DNA of 64,000 nt from Bradyrhizobium sp. CCGE-LA001 (GTDB lineage: Bacteria; Pseudomonadota; Alphaproteobacteria; Rhizobiales; Xanthobacteraceae): assembly GCF_000296215.2 (NCBI RefSeq), contig NZ_CP013949.1, positions 2,349,501-2,413,500 of the forward strand, read 5' to 3'. Of the stretch, positions 1-9,641 are shown in pieces; position 1 is the stretch's first letter; each line of letters starts with the position of its first letter. Below the pieces are notes generated by a model. The model saw only the letters and a list, made by a program, of their open reading frames with translations, was not told the DNA's origin and ran no database searches. The position numbers and the translations under genes are program-made.

Positions 1-66
1 GGAGCGATGATTGACCGCGCGCCCTGCGAAACAGCCATCAAAATCGTGGAACGTGGGTCTATTCAT
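1..66 (-). CDS. Possible 5' end of an unidentified gene leaving the window
   Basis: An ATG at 66-64 on the minus strand opens a frame of 22 codons (beginning MNRPTFHDFDG) that runs off the left edge without a stop. A weak purine-rich GGTGAG lies about 8 nt upstream. An AT-rich patch follows upstream, as for other genes of this island. Too little protein is visible to name a family; it may be a further polysaccharide gene, by context only. Confidence 0.35.
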   Translation of the reverse strand, partial: MNRPTFHDFDGCFAGRAVNHRS

Positions 67-457
67 CAGGTACTCACCCGTCTCTTTAAAAAATCATTAT
101 GCGGAATTATAACCATTTGAAATGGAAAAGCCAGATTTAAATATAATGCGTCTGTCAATATTAAACCGCGGCCGCCTACGCGCCGACGCTCCATGCCGGC
201 GATTTTGCTTGAGATGAAGCTCAATCCACGCCATCGTCGGTATCAGCGGGGATTTGCGTTCCTTTCCGCGCCCCGAATCGCGTGGTTAATATTAATTTGT
301 TAAGATGATATTTTTTGCCGTTGATTTAAATCTGCGCCTGATTTAAATATTTGGGATCAGCGCCGCTGCGCTCATTGCAGCTGAGGACCGAACGAAGTCG
401 TCATGAGGCTTGCCGAACCTGCTGCCTCACATCTGATCCATCCCGACCTGGCCAGCA
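67..457. other. AT-rich intergenic region between divergent genes
   Basis: No convincing gene is seen. Two AT-rich blocks (about 85-170 and 281-355) sit in otherwise GC-rich DNA and contain repeated TTTAAAT, TTAATATTAA and TTTTTT tracts. The minus-strand frames across 372-658 are shadows of the glycosyltransferase gene that follows. Confidence 0.6.
281..355. promoter_or_regulatory. AT-rich patch with three TTTAAAT/TTAATATTAA motifs
   Basis: This dense A+T block, 100-180 bp upstream of the first glycosyltransferase gene, contains TTAATATTAA, a TTTTTT tract and two GATTTAAAT copies. Similar blocks precede other surface and secretion genes of the island. It is a candidate promoter or a target for an AT-preferring regulator of the H-NS or MucR/Ros type; that role is inferred. 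Confidence 0.4.
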
Positions 458-1318
458 ATGATCTCGATAATCGTCCCAGCTCACAACGAGAGTTCTGTAA
501 TCCCTCGGTTGTTGGGCCAATGGGACTGCGATCGGGCCTCGGACGAGATCGGCGTGGTCGTTGTCTGTAATGGGTGCACGGACGACACCGCGAAAGTCGC
601 TCGCCGCTTCGGTCCAACTGTCGAGGTTGTCGAAACCGATATCGCAAGGAAGACTCACGCCCTGAACGTCGGCGATCAGGTCTCGGGCGCGTTTCCGCGG
701 ATGTATGCTGATGCCGATATTGTTATTACCCTCGACGCTATTCGCGCTCTCGCACGGCGTCTTGAGAAGGGCGACGTTTTGGCGGTAGCGCCAACGGCTG
801 ATATCGATCTAACGGGCTGTTCTTGGCTGGTCCGCAAGTACTACACGGTTCGATCGCGGCTGCCTTCCTCGCGCGAAGGTATCGGCGGTTCCGGCGTCTA
901 CTTCTTATCTGAGGGGGGACGCAGGCGGTTCGGGCAGTTTCCAGACGTCATTGCCGATGACATCTATGTTCGCCTTCAATTCAAGGCGGAGGAACGCGAG
1001 ACACTTCCCGACGTCAGATCGACAGTATTTCCAGCGCGCACAATCACGCAGCTTATCGGGGTCAGAAGTCGCGCCTATGCCGGGGTGTTTGAAATTGCGC
1101 GCCGCTTTCCCGAGCTCTCTGTGAATAGGAGCGAAACCAACCACCGATCGCTCATTCGATTATTCAGGGAACTGCGCTTGTGGCCGGGCTTGTTGATTTA
1201 TTGTTATGTCAATTTTCGTGCTCGATTCCAAGCGAAAAGGTCTTCTCGTGTCCAAGCTGCCGTGTGGCAACGAGATGACTCGTCACGTCGAACGTTATCC
1301 GCCGGCTCGCGCTCATGA
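458..1318 (+). CDS. Family 2 glycosyltransferase
   Basis: This 286-residue protein is a GT-A fold glycosyltransferase that probably adds a sugar to a lipid-linked intermediate at the cytoplasmic membrane. The N-terminus MISIIVPAHNES is the classic GT2 start and supports this ATG, although no clear Shine-Dalgarno precedes it. An acidic DADI motif near residue 88 matches the metal/nucleotide-sugar site, and a DDIYVRLQ segment near residue 168 matches the acceptor-side acidic motif. The stop overlaps ATG 1315 as ATGA. It is the first gene of a collinear block with a GT4 enzyme and a deacetylase. Donor and acceptor sugars cannot be told from sequence. Confidence 0.85.
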   Translation: MISIIVPAHNESSVIPRLLGQWDCDRASDEIGVVVVCNGCTDDTAKVARRFGPTVEVVETDIARKTHALNVGDQVSGAFPRMYADADIVITLDAIRALARRLEKGDVLAVAPTADIDLTGCSWLVRKYYTVRSRLPSSREGIGGSGVYFLSEGGRRRFGQFPDVIADDIYVRLQFKAEERETLPDVRSTVFPARTITQLIGVRSRAYAGVFEIARRFPELSVNRSETNHRSLIRLFRELRLWPGLLIYCYVNFRARFQAKRSSRVQAAVWQRDDSSRRTLSAGSRS

Positions 1319-1407
1319 ACTCCGTCGATAGATCGAGTAGGAATGATGAAAGACAGGCTGGCCGGTGCTTGTACGGCCATCCGATTGCGGCGTCTGTGGG
1401 GGATAAA

Positions 1408-2574
1408 ATGATTCAGAGCCACGTCTCCGGCAGCCGGGCAGCGCGGCGGATTGCATTCGCCACGATCGGCGATGCGCGCGAGGTCAGATTTTGGTCCGGC
1501 ACCCCGTTTCATATGTCGAAATCGCTGTCGAGCGAAGGTCATGAGGTGGTGCATATCGGTCCCCTGAGCGCACCGATCTTCCCGTTGTACAAAGCGTATT
1601 CAAAGCTTTGCCGTACCTTTCTGCGGCGTAGAGTTTCTCCATTCCATGCGGGACCCGTGGTTGCACAATATGCAGCTGATTCAGAGCGAAGAATCCGCGC
1701 AGCCTTGCCCGACATCGTCTTCGCGCCAGCCGGCTCCAGCTTCGCATGGGGAGTGCCAAAGGGCGTTCCCCTAGTTTATGCGTCCGACGCGACATATCGG
1801 CTCGTCGAAAACTACCATCCACACTATCGAAACCTGTCGCGCGCTGCTCGGGCCACCGCTGAGCGCCTGGAACGCGACACGATCGCGCGTGCGGATCTGA
1901 TCCTCTACCCATCGGAATGGGCCGCCGAATCTGCCATTAGAGATTATGGTGCCGACCCCACGCGGGTGCATGTCATTCCCTGGGGCGCCAACCTCATAGA
2001 AGCGCCGATGCGGGAATCCGTGCTGGGGGGCCGCAAGCCGGGTCCCTGCCGGCTCCTCTTTATCGGGGCCAACTGGGAAGAGAAGGGGGCGGACATCGCG
2101 GTCGAGACTCTCGCCGAACTAAAAGGCAGGGGTTTGGAGGCGGAACTCGTAATCTGCGGATGCACTCCACCCAAGCCTGTCGTGCAGGATGGCCTGACGA
2201 TCATCCCTTACCTCGACAAGAATGATCGCGATCAGCGCGACCGGCTGGATCAACTCTATCTCGAAGCGGATTTTTTTCTGCTGCCGACCAGGGCGGATTG
2301 CTACGGTATCGTGTTCTGTGAAGCTGCGGCGCATGGCGTGCCCAGCATCGCGCCGGCCACCGGTGGGGTTCCAAGTGCTCTCAGCGACGGGGAGACTGGC
2401 ATTTTGCTGCCGCCGAATGCCAAAAAGGCGGACTATGCGAGTATTATCTTGGAGACATTTTCGAACCCGGATCGGCTGACGCGCCTAAGACGATCAAGTC
2501 GAGATGCTTTCGAGGCTCGATTGAACTGGCAAACGTGGGGCCGGCGAGTCTCAGAGTTGATACAAACGCTATGA
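1408..2574 (+). CDS. Family 4 glycosyltransferase
   Basis: This is a GT-B retaining glycosyltransferase of about 388 residues. The C-terminal half carries the GT4 signature: FIGANWEEKGAD opens the donor domain and PTRADCYGIVFCEAAAHG contains the E-x7-E motif contacting the nucleotide sugar. The frame is open from ATG 1315, which overlaps the previous stop, but the conserved domain begins at RRIAFATIGDAR. ATG 1408, with GGGGGA just upstream, gives a more usual N-terminus and is chosen; 1315 remains possible through translational coupling. The stop overlaps the next gene by ATGA. Confidence 0.85.
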   Translation: MIQSHVSGSRAARRIAFATIGDAREVRFWSGTPFHMSKSLSSEGHEVVHIGPLSAPIFPLYKAYSKLCRTFLRRRVSPFHAGPVVAQYAADSERRIRAALPDIVFAPAGSSFAWGVPKGVPLVYASDATYRLVENYHPHYRNLSRAARATAERLERDTIARADLILYPSEWAAESAIRDYGADPTRVHVIPWGANLIEAPMRESVLGGRKPGPCRLLFIGANWEEKGADIAVETLAELKGRGLEAELVICGCTPPKPVVQDGLTIIPYLDKNDRDQRDRLDQLYLEADFFLLPTRADCYGIVFCEAAAHGVPSIAPATGGVPSALSDGETGILLPPNAKKADYASIILETFSNPDRLTRLRRSSRDAFEARLNWQTWGRRVSELIQTL

Positions 2575-3296
2575 TCGTCATGAATTATCATGAGCTGGTG
2601 AAAGCCTCGCCTTCGAATGCGTGGTGTCTGACCTGCGATACGTTCGATACGCATTTTGCAATTTACGAGGACAGACTGATCTCACCTCAGCGGTTTCTGG
2701 AGCGTTGCACTGATCAGAGAGCCAGCAGCGCCGGCACGGTTCTCCTCACTTTCGACGATGGATTTCTTTCCGACTACACACATGTCTATGCTCGTTACAT
2801 GACGACCGGTCGGATTCCAGGTTTCATGTCTTTCATACCGGTAGACTTCATAGGCTCGCCCGGACGAATGAGCTGGGAAATGATCGAGGAGCTCGGGAGA
2901 GGCGGCGTTGCGATCGGCTCACATGGCATGAGCCACGTCGATCTGACAACTGTCCCGGATGCAAAGCTCGACTGGGAGCTTAGGGTATCGAAGTTGATGC
3001 TTGAGGATCGCCTCGGACAAGAGGTTACCCTTTTCGCCTTTCCATACGGGCGCTTCTCTCAACGGGTCTGGGGAGCGGCACTAAAGGCTGGCTATACACA
3101 CCTCTTTACAATTCAGCTTGGACATCATCGTGGGTTCGAGCCTTTCCTGTATTCCCGCCTGTGCCTGACGAACAACATGGATGCGGAGTATATGCGCATG
3201 CACTTGCTTGATCCGGATGCGATGCGTGGCATTGCCTGGAGGGTCAGCACAAAGCTAAGACTCTATCGCCAATTGATGCGCTGGCGCTACCGATAG
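2571..3296 (+). CDS. NodB-type polysaccharide deacetylase
   Basis: This 241-residue carbohydrate esterase family 4 protein probably N- or O-deacetylates a sugar in the nascent or exported polysaccharide. Motif 1, LLTFDDGF, lies at about residue 57 with the catalytic base and a metal Asp. Motif 2, SHGMSHVDL, near residue 117 supplies the two metal His. FAFPYGRFS near residue 160 is the third conserved segment. No signal peptide is seen, so action on a cytoplasmic-face intermediate is possible. ATG 2571 overlaps the previous stop, so the three genes from 458 are probably coupled. The context is polysaccharide synthesis, not Nod-factor synthesis. Confidence 0.85.
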   Translation: MIVMNYHELVKASPSNAWCLTCDTFDTHFAIYEDRLISPQRFLERCTDQRASSAGTVLLTFDDGFLSDYTHVYARYMTTGRIPGFMSFIPVDFIGSPGRMSWEMIEELGRGGVAIGSHGMSHVDLTTVPDAKLDWELRVSKLMLEDRLGQEVTLFAFPYGRFSQRVWGAALKAGYTHLFTIQLGHHRGFEPFLYSRLCLTNNMDAEYMRMHLLDPDAMRGIAWRVSTKLRLYRQLMRWRYR

Positions 3297-3311
3297 CGTC
3301 CTAGGGGACGC
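3296..3311 (+). terminator. Short hairpin after the deacetylase gene
   Basis: GCGTCC and GGACGC form a 6-bp stem around TAGG, starting at the deacetylase stop codon. There is no U-tract, so it is a weak terminator candidate. The rest of 3297-3582, between two convergent operons, shows only an unconvincing 60-codon frame. Confidence 0.3.
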
Positions 3312-3582
3312 AGTTGATTGCCGAATGTTTTCAGTGCCGAGACTGACGATCCATTTCACGCGTGATGCATGCGGCGAAATCCCCTCACCGAGGTACGCGC
3401 GTCAGATGTGCTGACCGCGCAAGTCGGAGCCTCGAAAGCGAGCTGTGGCGTTTTGACGGTAGCGGGCTGCGAGGCCCGCGCGAGCAGCGATCAGAATAGA
3501 CGTCAAGCGCCAATCAAAAAGACCGTAGAGCCACGCTTACTTTTGACGTGAGGCCGACCGACTTCAAGTGTGAAAAGCGGGA

Positions 3583-4860
3583 CTATCTAGCTTGCCGAGA
3601 AGTGGGATTCCGAATCGCGACCGGCGCCGGAGCGGCTCTGTCGAAAACAGCGTCGTAAGCTGCCATCAACTTCGGTTCCTCGTGCTCCCAGGACAGCTCC
3701 TCGCGGACACGTTTGCTTCCGTACATGCCCATATCACGTCGACGACAAGGGTCATCGATGAGTTCAAGGATCTTGTCGCCGAAATCAGTTGTGTCGGTGT
3801 TGCGTGCATAGAGAGAAGCAGACAGGGCGGACACTCGTCCCTCGGCTAGATCGAACTGAACGATCGGCTTACCAAGCGCCATGTACTCCATGATCTTATT
3901 CATGGTCGACATGTCGTTCATAGCATTGGGTCGATCCGGATTGACGCAGACATCCGCAGTCGAGAGGATCGTGAAAAGCGTCGTGTCGTCGATTCTGCCC
4001 GTGAAGGTGACAAATTCCGACAGTTGCATTCGCGCACAGGTTTGTTTGAGCTGCTCAAGGCTCGGTCCCGAGCCCATAATGACGAATTGTATATCGGTGC
4101 GTCGGCATGCGGACGTAATGTGTCGTACCGCCTCGAGCAGAAGATCAATGCCTTCCTGCTCCCCGATGACACCGACATAGGCAACCAAATGTGAGCGGCC
4201 ATTGCGCCATTTGTTGTCATGAGCAAGCTCGCGGACACGAGCGAGGTTTGGGCCGGAGCGGACAACAAACACGCGGTCGGGCTTCATCCGTCCGCGCTGG
4301 ATGGCGACGTCGGCGTACGATCTGTTGGTGGCGATCGAGATGTCGGCCACTCTGAAAGTCATTCGCTCGAGAAAGACAAGTACCTTCCAAACCCGTCCGC
4401 GATGTCCAAACTTCGCCTCGAATAACTCGGGATTCAGGTCGTGATGGTCAAATACGAACTTCTTGCCGAACAAATACTTGTAGAACGCGCCGATCAGAAA
4501 AATGAGATCCGGCGGATTGCAGGCGTGAATCACGTCGAAGCCCCGCCCGAGAAACACCTTGAGCGAATAGGCGAACTCCCACCATAGCGCGCTGCTGTAT
4601 TCGGCGACATAGCCAAGCTTGCCGCGAGCTTCGATTGGTAACGGATGGCGGTAGACCTCGATTCCGTCAATCGATTCGTACGCAGCCTGTGCGAACGGAC
4701 CGCGGGGACAAATCACTGCTACTTCGTAGCCTGCCCGGTGTAATGATTGCGCCTCAGCCCAAACGCGGCGATCGAAGGGAACGGGGAGATTCTCGACGAT
4801 CATCAAGATTCGTTTCCGGGGCGTGCGACGCGTGGTGTCGACTACAGATGCCGAGGTCAT
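3583..4860 (-). CDS. Family 4 glycosyltransferase (WbuB-like)
   Basis: This 425-residue GT-B glycosyltransferase starts its N-terminal domain with RILMIVENLPVPFDRRVW, a pattern common in WbuB-like GT4 enzymes. DHHDLNPELF lies near residue 140, and the donor-binding E-x7-E region is NKIMEYMALGKPIVQFD near residue 323. The role is probably transfer of a hexose or hexosamine onto a lipid-linked EPS intermediate on the inner face of the membrane. It lies 18 nt downstream of the sugar dehydrogenase gene on the same strand, so the two form an operon. The extra N-terminal MTSASVVDTTRR is variable. Confidence 0.88.
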   Translation of the reverse strand: MTSASVVDTTRRTPRKRILMIVENLPVPFDRRVWAEAQSLHRAGYEVAVICPRGPFAQAAYESIDGIEVYRHPLPIEARGKLGYVAEYSSALWWEFAYSLKVFLGRGFDVIHACNPPDLIFLIGAFYKYLFGKKFVFDHHDLNPELFEAKFGHRGRVWKVLVFLERMTFRVADISIATNRSYADVAIQRGRMKPDRVFVVRSGPNLARVRELAHDNKWRNGRSHLVAYVGVIGEQEGIDLLLEAVRHITSACRRTDIQFVIMGSGPSLEQLKQTCARMQLSEFVTFTGRIDDTTLFTILSTADVCVNPDRPNAMNDMSTMNKIMEYMALGKPIVQFDLAEGRVSALSASLYARNTDTTDFGDKILELIDDPCRRRDMGMYGSKRVREELSWEHEEPKLMAAYDAVFDRAAPAPVAIRNPTSRQAR

Positions 4861-4878
4861 GATGGTCGTCCCCGGGAC

Positions 4879-6285
4879 CTACCAACATATCCCGCGATAC
4901 TCGCTTCCGGTCTCCTTTTCCGGCGTGATGCGGACGAGATCGATGATTATTTTATCTTGGCCTTTCAGAATCGACGAGTTCTTTAGAAACTCCTTGCGGT
5001 TTCCCACAACGATAACCTCGGCAAAGGAGGCGAGGTCGCTCATTTTCTCTCGAAGCAGACAAGCAATGTGCGGCAAGCGACTCGTCAGGTGATCCCTGTT
5101 GACGCCCGTGAGGCGGGAGAGGCGAATGTTCGAATCGTAGATCGCGAGCTGATAACCGCGGCCGATCAATCTTTCAGCAACCTCAAGCATGGGACTGTAG
5201 CGCAGATCGTCGGTGTCCGGCTTAAAGCTCAATCCGACAAGACCAATACGCCGTTTCCCGGTAGCAGCAACAAGTTGGAAAGCACTTCGAATTTGGTTCT
5301 CATTCGCTTGCATCACCGCGTCCAACAATGGCGTATCAATATCGGCGTTTCTTCCGGCGTGGCGCAGAGCGCTCAAGTCCTTTGGCAAGCAGGACCCACC
5401 AAATGCAAACCCTGGCTTCAGGTACGCTGGTGAGATATTCAGCTTCTTGTCGGCTACCAAAACGTTCATGACTTGGTGGCTATCGACGCCCATCGCCTTG
5501 CAGAGCAGTCCCATCTCGTTTGCAAAGCTGATCTTTGTCGCATGCCAGGCGTTGTTTGCATACTTGACTGCCTCTGCGCCGCGAATTGATAGGATGCGAG
5601 GCCTTGCCGAAAAGCGTGCATGAAGTGCCAGAAGCCGCTGTAACGTCACCGTATCGTTGTCTACGCCAATGACAATTGTTCCTGGATCATCGTAGTCGGC
5701 AATGGCCGTTCCTTCTCGCAAGAATTCGGGCAGATAAGCGACCCCGAAATCTCGACCGGCTTTCTTACCAGACGTGCGCTCCAGGATAGGCAGGACGATG
5801 TTCTCCATCGTGCCTGGCAGCAGGGTTGAGCGCACTACAACGGAATGAAAGTTCGTACTGGTTCGGATACCTTCTCCAATCTCGTGCGCTACTCGACTGA
5901 CAAACGATGTTTCCAGAGAGCCATTATCCCGCGAGGGTGTTCCGACACATACTAACGAAATGTCCGTCGATGAGACGGCGTCCAGAGAATGGGTGGTTGC
6001 CTTTAGGCGGCCGGCGCGGACAGCGGAGCGGATACGTTCAGCGAGCCTTGGCTCGATTATGGGCGGTAGCCCTCCGTTCAGAAGATCGACCTTATCTTGA
6101 TTAATATCGACTGCCACTACATCGTGCCCGTCTCGTGCGAGACAGGCTGCGGAAACTGTGCCGACATAACCGATCCCGAAGACACAAATCCTGAATTTGG
6201 TTGTGCTCCCCCGGCTAGCTTCTGCTTTTTCAAAGGTGAGGGTGCCCCAGGCCGACTGGGAACGGCGGTCAACGAACATGTCCAT
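4879..6285 (-). CDS. UDP-glucose/GDP-mannose 6-dehydrogenase family protein
   Basis: This NAD-dependent enzyme would oxidise C6 of a nucleotide sugar to a uronic acid for polysaccharide synthesis. The chosen ATG at 6285 has AGAGG 5 nt upstream and gives 468 residues; the frame extends to 6351. Visible features are the Rossmann motif FGIGYVGTVSAACLA, PEFLREGTA, and the catalytic cysteine loop FGGSCLPKDLSAL, with the third domain at SFKPDTDDLRYSP. The spelling of the cysteine loop and the length resemble GDP-mannose dehydrogenase (AlgD) more than UDP-glucose dehydrogenase, but substrate needs testing. An AT-rich divergent promoter region precedes it. Confidence 0.88.
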   Translation of the reverse strand: MDMFVDRRSQSAWGTLTFEKAEASRGSTTKFRICVFGIGYVGTVSAACLARDGHDVVAVDINQDKVDLLNGGLPPIIEPRLAERIRSAVRAGRLKATTHSLDAVSSTDISLVCVGTPSRDNGSLETSFVSRVAHEIGEGIRTSTNFHSVVVRSTLLPGTMENIVLPILERTSGKKAGRDFGVAYLPEFLREGTAIADYDDPGTIVIGVDNDTVTLQRLLALHARFSARPRILSIRGAEAVKYANNAWHATKISFANEMGLLCKAMGVDSHQVMNVLVADKKLNISPAYLKPGFAFGGSCLPKDLSALRHAGRNADIDTPLLDAVMQANENQIRSAFQLVAATGKRRIGLVGLSFKPDTDDLRYSPMLEVAERLIGRGYQLAIYDSNIRLSRLTGVNRDHLTSRLPHIACLLREKMSDLASFAEVIVVGNRKEFLKNSSILKGQDKIIIDLVRITPEKETGSEYRGICW

Positions 6286-6309
6286 GGATGCCTCTCGGGA
6301 ACTAGGGCA

Positions 6310-6545
6310 AATTAATTCCCGTCTTATATTTAAAAATAAACGAGATGGCAACCAAATAAATAGCGCATTAAATAAACTGAAAGCCCGATAGGAATCGCCG
6401 GAATCCGAGGGGCTAGTTCAATTTGGGCTGACCTGCGGGTTCTGGGACGCCCGCGGTTTCAGCCTTGTCACGGGCCGGCGTCAATTATTTAAATGGGGGG
6501 GCTTGTTCTTCTTGCGGTGTTTAATAATAATGAAATTAAATGCGT
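6310..6545. promoter_or_regulatory. AT-rich divergent promoter region
   Basis: Two AT-rich blocks (6310-6380 and 6481-6540), with TTATATTTAAAAATAAA, ATTATTTAAAT and TTTAATAATAATG, flank a short GC-rich centre. They lie between the sugar-dehydrogenase operon on the minus strand and the polymerase-like gene on the plus strand. One block close to each start suggests two promoters or binding sites for an AT-preferring regulator. This is inferred from composition and position. Confidence 0.45.
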
Positions 6546-6588
6546 CATGCTCCCCGTGGGGCGCGCATCCACCTAAGGGATGGATTGG

Positions 6589-8010
6589 ATGGTAAGCCTC
6601 GTAACGAGTGAGTCGCGTGAGGTTGCAGGCTCGCTGGATTCTGCGGTTCAGCGAGCCATGGCGAGGCGGCTTTGGCCGAGCCCCAAGATTTCCCTGCTCA
6701 TTCCGATCTTCGTTTTCGCCTTGGCTATGCCGATGCAATTCTACCTCGGCCCGACACGTTTGTCGCCCTACCGGCTGGTGCTGGTGGCGACGCTCATTCC
6801 GTGTTTGATAGCTTGGTTATCCGGATCTGTCGGGCGAGTACGACTTCCTGATATCTTGATGCTTCTGGCGGCGGTATGGGGCGCGGCCATATTGGTGGGC
6901 GTGCACGGCATTGAGCAAGGTCTGCAATCTGCGGGCATATTCGTCATCGAGACTTTCGGGGCATTTCTTTTCGCTAGACGCTACATTCGAGATGTCTTTG
7001 CGTTTCAGCGAATGGTGAGTTCTCTGGTGCTTATGGTCCTTTTTCTTCTGCCGTTCGCTGTTTACGAGAACATCACGGGAGACCCAATCTTGCTCCAATC
7101 GTTTGGCAAGATTTTCTCCGTTTACAGTATGGCAGGCAGCGAACCAAGGTTCGGACTCAGGAGAGCGCAAGGCCCGTTCGAACACTTCATTCTATATGGT
7201 GTGGTTTGTTCGAGCGTATTCGCCTTGAGCTTTTATGTGTTTGGTTCGGGCTCCCGTCGGGGAGGGCGGCTCACCACGGGTTTCGTGGCAATGGCGGTCG
7301 CCTCCTCGCTTTCTGCCGGTGCTCTCCTATCTGTCGTCGTCCAGACCATCTTGATCATTTGGGATAAGGTGACAGCACGTGTAGCGCGCCGATGGGGAAT
7401 ATTGGCCGCAGCTTTTGCTGTTGCTTATGTTGTAGTGGATTTGAACTCCAATCGAAGCCCTTTCACCGTCTTTATTTCGTATCTGACTTTCAATGCCGAT
7501 AATTCCTATATGCGCGTGCACATCTGGTATTTCGGGACGCAGTCAGTGATGCAGCACCCGATCTTTGGAATTGGTTTTAAGGATTGGGAACGTCCAGAGT
7601 GGCTTGGCGGCAGCATGGACAATTTCTGGTTGGTTACTGCCGTGCGGTACGGTCTTCCCGGTCTCCTGTTCATCGCCGGCGGCCTGCTTTCGGTTTGCTT
7701 TGGTCTAGGCCGGCTTAGAAACCTATCGTTCGACGTCGCGCAATGCCGGAAGGGTCTTATTATTACCCTTTGCGGGCTGGCACTCGCCAGTTGTACGGTC
7801 CATTTATGGGATGCTCCTTACGTACTGTTAGTGTTCCTGCTCGGCAGCGGCATGTGGATGTTTGAGCCGCGTAATTGGGATCATCTCTCAACCGCGCGCG
7901 AAGCTCATTCACTTTCGTCGGGTGGTTCGTACGGAACTCCGGAAGCCCGTTACGGCGGACCGGCTGGAAGGCGGCGTGGTCGCCCAACGTCGGATCGCCT
8001 CCGCTCCTAG
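6589..8010 (+). CDS. O-antigen ligase / Wzy-like polysaccharide polymerase
   Basis: This polytopic inner-membrane protein of about 473 residues has some ten hydrophobic segments. A large non-hydrophobic stretch lies at about residues 290-350 (NSYMRVHIWYFGTQSV, HPIFGIGFKDWE), which is the typical periplasmic loop of the Wzy_C/RfaL family. It probably polymerises or ligates the repeat units made by the neighbouring glycosyltransferases. AAGGGA lies 8 nt before ATG 6589; ATG 6580 in the same frame has poorer spacing. The last 40 residues are polar and Arg/Gly-rich. Family members diverge strongly, so the call rests on topology, loop motifs and context. Confidence 0.75.
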   Translation: MVSLVTSESREVAGSLDSAVQRAMARRLWPSPKISLLIPIFVFALAMPMQFYLGPTRLSPYRLVLVATLIPCLIAWLSGSVGRVRLPDILMLLAAVWGAAILVGVHGIEQGLQSAGIFVIETFGAFLFARRYIRDVFAFQRMVSSLVLMVLFLLPFAVYENITGDPILLQSFGKIFSVYSMAGSEPRFGLRRAQGPFEHFILYGVVCSSVFALSFYVFGSGSRRGGRLTTGFVAMAVASSLSAGALLSVVVQTILIIWDKVTARVARRWGILAAAFAVAYVVVDLNSNRSPFTVFISYLTFNADNSYMRVHIWYFGTQSVMQHPIFGIGFKDWERPEWLGGSMDNFWLVTAVRYGLPGLLFIAGGLLSVCFGLGRLRNLSFDVAQCRKGLIITLCGLALASCTVHLWDAPYVLLVFLLGSGMWMFEPRNWDHLSTAREAHSLSSGGSYGTPEARYGGPAGRRRGRPTSDRLRS

Positions 8011-8126
8011 GAAGAACGGGAGGGGCGCTTCGGCGGTTGCTATCCAGCGATGTCCTTCATAAAAGAAAGGCTGGCGAGTGTAGCCGGCTTTGTCGGGAAG
8101 CGTTCGAAGCTCTGCAGAACGACGGC

Positions 8127-9032
8127 CTACGGCCGCGGGATGAACTGTCCAAGAACAAGTTTATCGCCTTGCCAGTTCGCCCATCGCACGTTCTCCCACT
8201 GAGTGATCCTGATGCGTCGGCCGTTGACCGTATCGAACAGAAATGCGCTATAGCGGAAGGAGCCAAGCACGAAATAAACATTCTTCAGGCTTACCGACGA
8301 GCCGCCGTCTGCCGGGATACGGAGCCCGTGATTGCCGCCCTCGAATAGCACGTTCTCGAAGACGTGCGAACCTCGCCAATTGTCGGCCGACCAGTAGCCC
8401 GCGGTCGTGGCTCCGGCCATCTTGAACGTCGAGTTCTTGACCGTGACCGTTCCGGTAGAGCCCGGCGAATAGCACTGCAAGCCATCGGCGTGATCGCTGC
8501 CGACCCCTGTAGCCGCGATATAGACCCAGGTCAGGTTGATGTTGCCGCTGATGCACCGAACTCCTTCTCGGGACTGAATGCGGACGCGGGTAATGTTACA
8601 GGAGCCGTCGCAGGTGATCGTCGGCTCTCCCGAGTGCTCAACTATTGACGCGTCGACCAGGGACGAATCCGGCGACAATGCGATGCGACTGGTGCCGGTC
8701 GCGACGTTGGCATAAACGGGATCATTGAAGCCCAACGGAACGTCGGCCGGGTCGGCCGCCGGATCAGTCGTCGCGACAGGAACGATCGTTGGACGCCCCG
8801 CTTCTGCGGTGCGATAGTGGTCCGGCTGTATTGCGACCTCTTTCCTTGGAGACGCCAAGGCGCCGCTTCTGCAGGCCTCCCCCACGCCATTGGCTTGGGA
8901 GGCGCTCGACAACGCCTTGCCCGCGGAACCAAGGCACGTCAATTCCTCAGCTTCAATTCGCGTTGAGGTGACGGTCGGCTGGGAAACAACGATCCCTATT
9001 AGCAACAGAGTTAAGGTCATGCCGCAGCGCAT
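8127..9032 (-). CDS. Secreted right-handed beta-helix protein, paralogue of the type I substrate
   Basis: This 301-residue protein starts at ATG 9032, with AGGAG 7 nt upstream, giving a Sec signal (MRCGMTLTLLLIGIVVSQ). The C-terminal 180 residues look like a short parallel beta-helix, with SREGVRC, GSDHADGLQCYSPG, FENVLFEGGNHGLRIPADGG and ITQWENVRW. The same motifs in the same order occur in the first 205 residues of the protein at 11282-13717, so the two are paralogues. Such folds often bind or cleave polysaccharides, but no catalytic set is recognised. Several Cys residues suggest disulphides outside the cytoplasm. Downstream, 8011-8126 shows no gene. Confidence 0.75.
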   Translation of the reverse strand: MRCGMTLTLLLIGIVVSQPTVTSTRIEAEELTCLGSAGKALSSASQANGVGEACRSGALASPRKEVAIQPDHYRTAEAGRPTIVPVATTDPAADPADVPLGFNDPVYANVATGTSRIALSPDSSLVDASIVEHSGEPTITCDGSCNITRVRIQSREGVRCISGNINLTWVYIAATGVGSDHADGLQCYSPGSTGTVTVKNSTFKMAGATTAGYWSADNWRGSHVFENVLFEGGNHGLRIPADGGSSVSLKNVYFVLGSFRYSAFLFDTVNGRRIRITQWENVRWANWQGDKLVLGQFIPRP

Positions 9033-9641
9033 GAAGCTCTCCTGAAGCGGACGTCTGCCGGATCTCTGCACCCAAATGACCAGCGCGACGTTTTGGCAAC
9101 GGTTCTTCGTTGGTTCGAGGAGCGCCTATGCAGGCAGTTGCCGCGGGGTGCCACCTCTGAGCCGAAGCTGCGATTGATTCATGCTTACGCCTAGGAATAA
9201 TCGAGCAGTTGGCTATAATTCGAGCTGTCCCGATTTGACCCCTGTGCTCAACTGCACCAATGTCTACTAATAGTACTTTCGCATCTTTTGATAGAAAATG
9301 AAATATCAATAATGATTTTACCGAGCTCGTCCGAGCGATACGCTTCACTTTCACCGAGGACGTCGGTGCCTATTCGCCGGAGTGTCGGGCTAGGGTCCTT
9401 CGTTGCAGCCTGCAGGAGTCCCGCGTCTCAGGCCTGCTGGCGCTCAAGATCAGGTGGGCGCGTGAGCAGATCGTGTTGCTATCTGCAATGACGACCACTC
9501 GTCGGTTGCACATCCCTGTTGATCTCAGCAATTGGTCTGAGATCGGCGTTTGTTCGGACGCCCCGGTCGAGCATGTGCAAGCCGTCAAGTGCGCAATGGT
9601 TGTCCGGGAGCATCGATAGCAAATGAAAAGGCGTCTGTGCC
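9033..9641. other. Intergenic region with no clear gene
   Basis: There is an AT-rich stretch at about 9265-9320. A 43-codon frame from ATG 9488 to TAG 9617-9619 lacks a good ribosome-binding site and matches no family I know. The region probably holds the promoters for the beta-helix gene (leftward) and the glycosyltransferase (rightward). Confidence 0.5.

Noticed and set aside
2571..3296. A nodB gene for Nod-factor synthesis
   Set aside because: The domain is shared, but no nodA, nodC or nod box is present and the neighbours are polysaccharide glycosyltransferases.
9488..9619. 43-codon frame upstream of the second GT2 gene
   Set aside because: No ribosome-binding site and no hydrophobic or conserved pattern.
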